Shown piece by piece: positions 38,395 through 47,583 of a stretch of 64,000 nucleotides of DNA. A program made the position numbers and the translations under genes. This stretch comes from Luzula sylvatica (taxonomy: Eukaryota; Streptophyta; Magnoliopsida; Poales; Juncaceae): assembly GCA_946800325.1 (NCBI GenBank), contig OX326959.1:11104862-11168861 (forward strand). The letters run 5' to 3'. The notes beneath the pieces were generated by a model that made no database searches, had not been told where the DNA came from, and saw only the letters and a program-made list of their open reading frames with translations. Every line of letters begins with the position of its first letter. Within the stretch, counting starts at the first letter, position 1.

Positions 38395-39680
38395 ATTAAG
38401 ACTTAATCAACTTGGCCATATGTCCAACATATGTCGTGAAATCTAATCTCACGTGATTCCATTTTGTTTGTCCAACAAACGTATTGGTGAGCAATATCTT
38501 GAGAATCCGATATATTACGAAATCTTGGTGTGACCTTGTAGGTTCGTCTAAGACTGGCAGTGGACATGGCAGCATTCCACAAGGTATTGCGAGCACTAGA
38601 CTGCCGTTAATACCTATCCAGAATTAGCACGAAAAAGGTGGAGAACACCTTTATGAAGATGCAGTACATCTTCATACCTAGCTCAGATAAGTGTTACTAG
38701 TCCTCTTGTTCGCGATATCTTCCGATCAAAAGAGTCACGGTGAAGCCTAAGACTTCAAGTCATTCTCTTTTCTTTTTGATCAGATATACTCTTTCTCGAT
38801 AAGAATTAGATTGATAATAACAATGCGAACTCTATTGAGTTCCATCGAGCTTGGCCAAGCATTTCATCAATCTCAATTCAATCGAGGGGCCCGAGAGATA
38901 TCTCCCTCTATCCTTTTTCAAGGTTAGAAAGGAACAATTCCTATCTTGCAACCTCACGTCCTTTGCCTATGCTAAAAACAATACCCAATAGTAATCTCTG
39001 CTACACAATTACGCGTAGGGTTAATTATATCAAAGCATTATCTTTTCACATACTAGGTATCCGTGAGATCACTCAAGTATGAAGAACTAAAACACACTAT
39101 CTGGATATGAGTTCGTCTCCAATGACTCTGACCATGTCACAAACTCATATAGTGGTCAGTCCAATATACGACGCCGCATATATCCATATTCTAGAATCGA
39201 CGCTACCGTCCCAGATCAGTAAAACCTGATCATCTCATCTACGAATATGCCAGTGTATGTAAAAGTTTCCATTCAGTGAATGGACTACCTGGTTCAAACC
39301 TATGAACAACTTTATACACCAGGGACGTTTTAGAATTATATTCATTCCGTTTAGTGGTTTTACTATCATTCAATTGACGAATCAATATGCCAGACTATGG
39401 CCATGCAACATATTATTCTCAACTGACTCGATGCACTAAACTAGAATAAAATTCAAGGTCTATCCGATTATTATAATCGAATAACCTCACACACTTTCTT
39501 GTTATTTAAAAATTTTGAAATATGAAGGTTTAGGTCATATGAAGAATAATAATATAAATATCTGTCTCATAAACAAATACAATCCAAATAACACGCCTAG
39601 GGCATAATAAATGTTCTCCCACTTGCACTAGGCAGATCGAATCCCCTTATACAATAAGAAACATAAATAAAACACCTAAT
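38395..39680 (-). other. Copia 3' untranslated region
   Basis: About 1.3 kb between the pol stop codon and the polypurine tract with no credible reading frame. It contains one copy of CCAGACTATGGCCATGCAAC at about 39390, also found twice in the 5' leader. Confidence 0.75.
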
Positions 39681-41897
39681 CTAACACTGCGATAGATATC
39701 CCAATCCTATCGCCCTAGCATGCTGCTCATGCTTGGCACGTGATAGTGGCTTCGTAAATGGATCGGCCACGTTATCATCAGTAGGTATCTTCATTATTCT
39801 CACGTCACCTCTCTTCGTAATCTCACGAATCAAGTGGTAACGCCGGAGTACATGCTTGGACCTGTGATGCGCTCGCGGTTCCTTGGATTGTGCTATCGCT
39901 CCGTTATTGTCACAATATACATCCATGGGACCCGAGATGATTGGCACAACGCCAAGTTCCATCACGAACTGTCGTAGCCAGACAGCCTCCTTTGCGGCTT
40001 CCGAAGCCGCGATGTATTCCGCTTCAGTTGTAGAATCAGCCACTGTCTTCTGCTTGGAGCTTTTCCAAACAACAGCTCCGCCATTAAGCGTGAAGACATA
40101 ACCACTTTGAGATTGGAAATCGTCCGGGCAAGTTTGGAAACTAGCATCTGTATATCCTTGGAAAATCAGATCTCTTTCCGAACCACCATAGACAAGAAAC
40201 ATATCTTTTGTATTCCTGAGATACTTAAGAATGCTCTTGACTGCAGACCAGTGAACTTCTCCGGGATCAGACTGATAGCGGGAAGTCACACTCAACGCAT
40301 ATGCGACATCTGGTCTAGTACATATCATGGCATACATGATCGATCCTATAGCCGAAGCGTATGGGATCCGACTCATTCGCTCACGTTCAGCATCCGTTGA
40401 AGGACACTGAGCCTTAGTGAGAGCGATGCCATGTGACATTGGCAGAAATCCTTTCTTGGATTGCTCCATGTGAAACCTAGTTATCACTTTGTCAATATAT
40501 GTACTTTGACTTAGTCCGAGAAGTCTTCTCGATCTATCTCTATAGATCTTCACACCTAAAATATAGGCGGCTTCTCCTAAGTCCTTCATTGCGAATTGAC
40601 TACCCAAATATGCCTTAACCTGGTTAAGCATTGGGATGTCATTTCCAATGAGTAAGATGTCGTCCACGTACAAGATGAGGAATACGACCGAACTCCCACT
40701 GAATTTCTTGTATACACAAGGTTCCTCGATATTTTGAATGAAACCATACTTTGCGATGACCTCATCGAATCGTATGTTCCACGCACGAGATGCTTGCTTT
40801 AATCCATAAATGGATCTCACAAGCTTGCACACTTTATTCGTATTCTTTGGATCGACAAAACCCTCGGGTTGTGTCATATACACATCCTCGGTAAGGTTCC
40901 CGTTAAGGAAAGCGGTTTTGACATCCATCTGCCATATCTCATAATCGTGATATGCAGCTATGGCTAGAAGAATGCGAATACTTTTAAACATGGCTACTGG
41001 AGAAAACGTTTCATCATAGTCTATACCATTAATTTGCTTGAAACCTTTCGCCACCAGTCTTGCTTTAAAAGTGTGTACATTACCATCCATGTCGGTTTTC
41101 TTCTTGAAAACCCATTTGCACCCAACGGTCTTAGCACCATTAGGTAGATCAATAAGATTCCAAACCTTATTATCATACATGGACTGGATCTCGGTTTTCA
41201 TGGCGTCATGCCATTTCGAGGAATCCAGGCTAGACATAGCACCTTTGTAAGAAGTTGGCTCGTCATCTAGAGTCAACTCATCATCGTCATTACTAATGAG
41301 AAATCCATATCTCTCAGGTTCTTGACGATTCCTACTAGATCTACGTATAGCTTGTGTACGAGATTCTGGTTCACCATCCAATGGTAACTCAGAATCTTGT
41401 TCCATATCAACTTGTTCACGTTGTGGTTCTCGAATTTCTTCGAGATCAATTTTACTCCCACTGGCTTGACGATCTAGGAATTCCTTCTCTAAGAAGTGTC
41501 CTCGTCGAGCCACGAAAACCTTGTTTTCGCTAGGCAAGTAAAAGTAGTATCCTTTGGTTTCTTGAGGATACCCCACAAATAAACACTTGTCTGATCTTGG
41601 CTCGAGTTTTTCCGTCAATAACCTTTTGACGTATGCCTCGCAACCCCAAATCTTTAGATAAGACAATGATGGCACCTTGCCATGCCATATCTCATATGGT
41701 GTCTTGTCAACTGATTTGGTCGGAACTCTATTCAGTATATGAGCGGCCGTTTGAAGCGCGAAACCCCAAAATGACTTTGGCAAATCTGTTCGACTCATCA
41801 TCGAGCGAACCATGTCCAACAAGGTCCGATTCCTCCTCTCGGACACTCCATTCCATTGGGGTGTACCGGTGGAGTCCATTGTGATACTATACCACAA
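39681..41897 (-). pseudogene. Copia pol remnant: integrase C-terminus, reverse transcriptase, RNase H
   Basis: A 738-codon frame. Residues about 11-30 (TPQWNGVSERRNRTLL) hold the integrase region with the last catalytic Glu, followed by the integrase C-terminal domain. RVT_2 reverse transcriptase spans about 245-490, with MDVKTAF (Asp325) and YVDD at 410-413 intact. RNase H spans about 575-700, with YTDAS (Asp584), TEAEY and YCDNNGA (Asp663). RT and RNase H therefore look undamaged. The first nine or so codons are not native: a one-base loss near 41866-41869 separates this frame from the upstream gag-integrase frame. The enzymes would normally copy the element's RNA in virus-like particles. 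Without the upstream fusion and protease this copy is presumably not expressed productively. Confidence 0.93.
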
Positions 41898-42736
41898 TCT
41901 CGAAGATAGTCCTCAAACTCATAGCTCAAGTATTCACCACCTCGATCCGATCGAATGGCTTTTACTTTCTTGCCCAGTTGAAGTTCTACTTCGTGTTGAA
42001 ACTCTTTGAATTTCTCAAAAATTTCACCTTGTTGCCCTTTGCCTTCCTCTTCTTGTTTTTTGTTCCCTTTGCTTGGACTCTTCCCTTCAACCACCAATAC
42101 TTCCGAAGTCCTAGACTTCATGTACCGCGGTTTCATATCAGCTTCGAATGTTCTAAGCATTCCGATAAGCTGGGGAATGGTCTTTGTCATGTCTGACATG
42201 TGGAAATGCGAAATAAACGAATCGAAACTCGGTGGCAGCGATAACATGATCAAATCAGTTTGTAACTCCACCTCGAATTTGATGCCAAGCCTCTCAAGAT
42301 GATCGAAATATCCTTTCATCTTGAGAAGGTGCGAGCTAACAGGCGTACCATCTTGCATCTTGCATTGCGTCGCATTGCCAAGAGCTTGATACTTCTCCAC
42401 CCTTGCTTGAACCTGAAACATCTTCCTGAGCTGTTTCATAATCTCATATGCATCATGTTTCTCAAATTGGATTTGATATTCAGGAGTCATAGTAGCCAAC
42501 ATGAGGCATGTGACATCATTCGAATCGTCCATCATGGTCGTATATTCGAATGTCTCATCCTCAGTTGCTGTATCCCCTGGCACAGGAGGGATAGGCGTCT
42601 CCAAGACATGTGCCTTTCCTTCCTGTTTCAGAACGAATCCCAGATTCCTCTGCCAGTCGAGAAAGTTCTTTCCGTTCATTCGTTCCCTTTCCAAAATGGG
42701 ACGCAAACTAAAGCGGTTATTACTTGGTAAAGCCAT
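41798..42736 (-). pseudogene. Copia gag joined to an integrase fragment
   Basis: A 312-codon frame from ATG at 42736. Residues 1 to about 235 are a copia-type Gag (UBN2-like), opening MALPSNNRF and including LDWQRNLGF. It ends in a Lys/Glu-rich stretch, then jumps directly to integrase sequence (FEKFKEF, IRSDRGGEY, which holds the second catalytic Asp). Junction near 42027. The CCHC zinc knuckle, the protease, the integrase HHCC domain and the first catalytic Asp are absent: an internal in-frame deletion. After about residue 290 the frame is lost at the 41866-41869 indel and reads unrelated residues to the stop. The start is supported by the typical Gag N-terminus and by the long untranslated leader. 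Confidence 0.92.
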
Positions 42737-43815
42737 GTGTTCTACAATTTTGAAAAATAATGTAATTAATAACGTGGTCTTTCATATATTAAAATTCATT
42801 TGAAATAACTTGAAATACCCATTATTTTATCATTTCAAATAGCCCCCACTATTGAAACGGAGATTTGATACCTTAAATCTCATAATGGACAAGATCCCTA
42901 TATAACGTATTGCTAAGGTGACTATGGCCAACCACTCAGAAAATACGTCACATCGGGTAGGACGGTGTCCAATCATCTCCAAGACGATTCTTGCTTTACT
43001 CGTGAGGTCCGGTATTGAGTCCAACTCAAAACCAGAATGTGTGTACCTCACTCCTTGCCCCAAATCGTAGCCTAGTTAACGAATTGGTCAAGTCCAAACC
43101 ACAAATAGAGTATCACTCAATCAGCGAATTGACATGCCAGACTATGGCCATGCAACACATCAATTCCTAATCAATGCATGCCTTCCATGCTACGTACGTG
43201 TAAATCTGTGCCAGACTAGGGCCATGCAACACAGATAAACAAACACTAGTCTAGAAGGTTCCATTTAGGGAGGCATAAGACTTGATAATTACGTGGGAGG
43301 ATTTTACTTTTTATTAAAATCATTTATTTTATCAAAATCATTTTATTTTATTTATTCACCAAAACAAATAAAATAATAAGGTATAGCATATTGGCCTTTT
43401 AGTTTTATGAGCAATCATAAAACCCTAAAATTCCCAACCCTAAAACCCAAGATGACTCCTTGCTTTGAAGATCCAATCTTCGTGTCGTGTCGTGTCGTCT
43501 TGCCTTGAAGTTCCCTCTTCAAAACTAAACCTATTTTATTTTAATACAACTTTGGAAGACTCACTGGTCCCCACATATTTAAATAAAATACAATTTGGAA
43601 AGCTCACCGGCCCCCACACAACACACATACAAGCAATCACAGACAATCATCCCCGTTTTAGGCTATATGCTATACCGTATCGAATTTGTAAATTGGAAAT
43701 TTTAAAATTATTGGGCATTTTTGACAGAAAAAAATTTGGTTGTCCAGAAAATTATTCGTTCGAACGCAACTCCAAGTTCGTTCGAACGAACGTCAGAAAA
43801 AAAAAAATTCGACTT

Positions 43816-43849
<34 letters not shown>

Positions 43850-44065
43850 GAACCAGAAATAGGTCCGTTCGAACGCAACTCCAAGTTCGTTCGAACAGAT
43901 CAGTCCGTTGGAACCGAACACTAGGTTCGTTCGAACGCAACTCCAAGTTCGTTCGAACGAACCCTATTCTGCCAGTATTTCTAATTTCTGAAATTCAGCC
44001 CAAAATTCTAAAATTTCCTAAATTCGAATTAAATCATCGATTTTCGATGGTTTTAACGAGCGATT
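42737..44065 (-). other. Copia 5' untranslated leader
   Basis: About 1.3 kb between primer site and gag ATG. Contains two copies of the CCAGACTA(T/G)GGCCATGC motif (about 43137 and 43211), a run of about 30 T on the plus strand at 43819-43850, and a cluster of TTCGAA palindromes at 43750-43965. No reading frame resembling a protein. Confidence 0.8.
43750..43965. repeat. Palindrome module cluster in the copia leader
   Basis: A roughly 32-bp module (GTTCGAACGCAACTCC followed by AAGTTCGTTCGAAC) occurs three times, at about 43756, 43864 and 43925. Two of them complete a perfect 16-bp palindrome, GTTCGTTCGAACGAAC (43776-43791 and 43947-43962). The same module occurs in the LTR. Confidence 0.85.
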
Positions 44066-44077
44066 GCTCTGATACCA
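44066..44077 (-). other. Copia primer binding site (initiator tRNA-Met)
   Basis: Minus strand TGGTATCAGAGC, one base inside the 5' LTR. This is the standard copia site complementary to the 3' end of initiator tRNA-Met. Confidence 0.95.
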
Positions 44078-44470
44078 CTGTAGGATTACGCACACGATTA
44101 TCATAGTGTGCAGCGGAAATTAGTTCATGTGCGTAACCTAATTCTACCGGGATCACGCCCTAAAACCAACGAAAAAGGAAGAGTTTCGGAGAATTACCTC
44201 GTACAAGTTAGTACGTGTCGATTACTTCTCCAAATCCGTGAACTTTCTCCAAGGAATGCTCGTACAGTCCCTCTACTCGTGTCCACCTTGATTTCGACCA
44301 ATCGGAAATCGTCAACGCCGTTCTAGTCGCCGTCACGATCAATCTCTCAAGATCCTTGCTCGAATCTCCCTCTCAATCTCACCAGATCTGATCTGGAATT
44401 CTGTGGAAGAGGAAAGAGAAACGACGGCTCAAAACCCTAGAAAACTTAGGTCAAATTCCGGAATCAGAAC

Positions 44471-44482
44471 TTTATATATATA
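44471..44482 (-). promoter_or_regulatory. Copia LTR TATA box
   Basis: Minus strand TATATATATAAAG following CTGTTTCC, about 220 bp into the 5' LTR. Position and composition suit the element's core promoter; the actual start site is not shown. Confidence 0.6.
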
Positions 44483-44491
44483 GGAAACAGG

Positions 44492-44632
44492 TCAGTTCGA
44501 ACGCACCATAGTTCGTTCGAACGAACCCAGTTCGTTCGAACACACCTAAATGTTCGTTCGAACGAACCCACTTCTGTTTATCACGAATAAGTCCGTTCGA
44601 ACGCACTGATATAGTTAGTTCGAACGAACCTT
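44492..44632 (-). promoter_or_regulatory. LTR U3 palindrome cluster upstream of TATA
   Basis: Two perfect 16-bp palindromes GTTCGTTCGAACGAAC (44511-44526 and 44552-44567) plus partial copies around 44495, 44530, 44592 and 44618. All lie within 150 bp upstream of the TATA box in transcription sense. An enhancer role is inferred from position. Confidence 0.6.
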
Positions 44633-44701
44633 ATTCTGACTGCAGAATTGCCTATTTATATGAATTCTTCCAAGTTAATTCTTAAGCCATATTTTCTTTC
44701 A

Positions 44702-46287
44702 TGTTTTTCGATTAATAACCATCTTGTAATGCTCTAAGGAGTCCAAATAACGTGTGTTTTGAGATGGTTTGGATCGAAACTTTTGGTACGTAACTTTTCA
44801 CACAATTGTACAAACACTAAGAAAGTTTTTTTTTCGATTCATAGCAATATTTTAAATCTTTGAGGAGTTCAAATAACGTGTTTTTAGATCATTTGTATCG
44901 TATCTTTTACTACATAACTTTTCGCCAAATTTTACAAACACTAAGATAGTTTGTTTTTCGATTCATAACAATCTTTTAACGCTCCGAGGAGTCCTAATAA
45001 CGTGTTTTTAGATTGTCTGGATCGAAACTTTTGGTACATAACTTTTCACACAATTGTATAAACACTAAGAAAGTTTTCTTTTGGATTCATAACAATCTTT
45101 TTGCTCTTTGAGGAGTTCAAATAACGTGTTTTTAGATCATTTGTATCGTATCTTTTTATGTATAAGTTTTCACCATATTTTACAAACACTAAGAAAATTT
45201 GTTTTTTGATTCATAACAATCTTTTAAGTTTCTGAGGAGTCCAAATAACGTGTTTTTGATTTGGTTTGGATCGAAACTTTTAGTAAGTTACTTTTCACCA
45301 AATTGTACAAACACTAAGAAAGTTTTCTTTTCGATTCATAACAATCTTTTTACTCATTGAGGAGTTCAAATAACGTGTTTTTAGATCATTTGTATAGTAT
45401 CTTTTTCTACATAACTTTTCACCATATTTTACACACACTAAAAAAAGTCTTTTTTTCGATTCATAACAATCTTTTAACGCTCCGAGGAGTCCAAATAACG
45501 TGTTTCTGACATGGCTTGGATCGAATCTTTTGGTACATAACTTTTGACACAATTGTACAAACACTAAGAAAGTTTTCTTTTCGATTCATAACAATCTTTT
45601 TGCTCTTTGAGGAGTGCAAATAACGTGTTTTTAGATTATTTGTATCGTATCTTTTTTCTGAATAACTTTTCACCATATATTACAAACATTAAGAAAGTTT
45701 GTTTTTCGATTCATAACAATCTTTTAAGTTTCTCAGGAGTCCAAATAACGTGTTTTTGAGATGGTTTGGATCGAATCTTTTAGTACGTAACTTTTCACCA
45801 AATTGTACAAACACTAAGAAAGTTTTCTTTTCGATTCATAGAAAACTTTTTACTCTTTGAGGAGTTCAAATAACGTGTTTTTAAATCATTTGTATGGTAT
45901 CTTTTTCTACATAACTTTTCACCATATTTTATAAACACTACGAAAGTTTGCTTTTCGATTCATAACAATCTTTTAACGCTCTGAGGAGTCCAAATAACGT
46001 GTTTTTGAGATGGTTTGGATCGAATCTTTTAGTACGTAACTTTTCACCAAAGTGTACAAACAATAAGAAACGTTTCCTTTCGATTCATAACAATCTGTTC
46101 AATCTTTGAGGAGTTCAAATAACGTGTTTTTAGATCATTTGTATCGTATCTTTTACTACATAACTTTTCACCAAATTTGACAAACACCAAGAAAGTTTGT
46201 TTTTCGATACATAACAATCTTTTAACACTCTGAGGAGTCCAAATAACGTTGTTTTGAGATGGTTTGGATCGAATCATTTGGTACGTA
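44702..46287 (-). repeat. Satellite, reverse block at the array edge
   Basis: A/B dimers continue from the copia target duplication to GGTACGTA at 46287, where the satellite stops in mid-monomer and unrelated AT-rich DNA begins. This is the right edge of the whole array. Confidence 0.94.
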
Positions 46288-47035
46288 TTTCCCAAGGAAA
46301 TAAAAGTTTTACTTAACCCCAAGATTTCACCGCTACACTTTATATGTTCTAATTAACACATTCAATAATTAAAAAATAAATGATACAAAAATAATTAATA
46401 TTAATTAAAATTGATTAATTCAACTGAATATTTATTATGTAAAATTGATTGTTTATTAAATGATATATAACATTTATCATGTTAATTAAATGTGTTAATT
46501 AAAATATATTAATTTAGGGATAAAATTTGGAGGCAAATATCAATCAAATATGTTAATTAAATGTGTTAATTAATTCAACCGGATTTTTAAAATCCGGTTT
46601 GTGTTGATTTTGAAATATTTTGCAAAACAGGGTTGTTTTCCGAATTACTTTTCAAGACCAGGTCACTCTCAGAATTGTTCCTTATTTTTATTGTTCCATT
46701 TTATGATGATGTTTGGAAAGATGATAAGAGATAAATATTGAGATAATTTATTTATTGTTTAAAAATTGAGCTTCTTGAAAAGGCCAAAATGCCCTTTTAA
46801 CTTATCAAACAATTTAAACAACTTATTATAAATTAATTTGTTGTGTACTTAATTAGTATTAATTAATATATAATATACTAAGTTTATGTTAATTATAAAT
46901 AAACAAAAAATGTTTACCCTAATTAATTTTTTTTTGAAGGAGGTTTGACAATGTGTCGATACCTCGAATATATTAGATCAAAGAAGTGAAACGAAAGAGA
47001 AAATTTGGGGAGATTATATAAGACAATATTCTTAT
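46288..47035. other. AT-rich intergenic DNA next to the array
   Basis: No gene found. A 23-nt palindrome with 11-bp arms (AACCGGATTTT, one-base centre) is at about 46577-46599. TTAATTAA-rich stretches fill much of the rest. Confidence 0.7.
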
Positions 47036-47190
47036 TTTATTTTTTTTTAAGAAAATCCTAAACCAAGAATCCTGATCATTATAGGTTTCTTTTTTTTATA
47101 TTGATGCCGCCGGGATTCGAACCCACAACCTCTACAACATGAGGGTTTATTGTGCTGAGCACTCAACCATCCAGGCTATGAGACCATTGG
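47036..47190 (-). mobile_element. tRNA-derived SINE (or tRNA-like fragment)
   Basis: On the minus strand a polymerase III box A (TAGCCTGGATGG, 47167-47178) and box B (GGTTCGAATCC, 47113-47123) lie about 44 bp apart. A 3' region then ends in an A-rich tail at about 47036-47052. The acceptor arms do not pair, so this is not a functional tRNA. No convincing target duplication is visible. Confidence 0.65.
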
Positions 47191-47344
47191 CGATTACCCT
47201 AATTAATTAAACTACATATTATTTTTACATTAAGTACCAATTTTATTACTTAATTTAATTAATTAATTATTGAAAAATCTTGATATATTCTTACTTAATT
47301 TAATTTCATTAACCCACTCCTTTATTTTGCTCCTTTAGGCACCT

Positions 47345-47345
<1 letters not shown>

Positions 47346-47401
<56 letters not shown>
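47346..47401. repeat. (TA)n microsatellite
   Basis: About 27 TA dinucleotides, in the 3' flank of the fructokinase gene. Confidence 0.95.
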
Positions 47402-47403
<2 letters not shown>

Positions 47404-47583
47404 AGGATCTGGTTATCACTTATCATCAAAACCATACCCTTTATTGAAACACAAAAATATTCTTCCGGACACACAAGCAACAAAAGCGCAAAGAAAAATC
47501 AAGGGCTCAAACACAAAAAGACCAAACATAAAAATTACAACAAAAAACCTACAACACAACACAATCGCATTAATAACTTAAAT

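Larger units (their letters stand above)
37759..44701 (-). mobile_element. Ty1/copia LTR retrotransposon, internally deleted
   Basis: A complete minus-strand insertion of 6,943 bp. It has two 623-bp LTRs with TG...CA ends (in element sense) and a perfect 5-bp target duplication TGTTT (37754-37758 and 44702-44706). Removing it rebuilds the satellite word AAGTTTGTTTTTCGATT. A tRNA-iMet primer site and a polypurine tract are present. Order gag, integrase remnant, reverse transcriptase, RNase H defines copia. The CCHC knuckle, protease and first part of integrase are missing, and a frameshift separates the two reading frames, so this copy is not autonomous. The LTRs differ at four sites, which indicates a recent insertion. 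Confidence 0.96.
44079..44701 (-). repeat. Copia 5' LTR
   Basis: 623 bp, ending immediately before target duplication TGTTT (44702-44706). In element sense, U3 is at the high-coordinate side and carries the palindrome cluster, then a TATA box. Confidence 0.96.

Noticed and set aside
39883..42803. Plus-strand frames of 65-143 codons within the copia element.
   Set aside because: Antisense shadows of gag and pol.
44492..44632. LTR palindromes as heat-shock elements, as known for the ONSEN copia element.
   Set aside because: Spacing does not follow nGAAnnTTCn; TTC and GAA abut directly or are four bases apart.
1..46287. The satellite as telomeric repeat or rDNA spacer.
   Set aside because: No TTTAGGG arrays and no rRNA sequence; only isolated telobox-like words inside the CACTA element.
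47100..47190. A functional tRNA gene on the minus strand.
   Set aside because: Box A and B are present but the acceptor ends do not pair and an A-rich tail follows; a SINE is the better reading.
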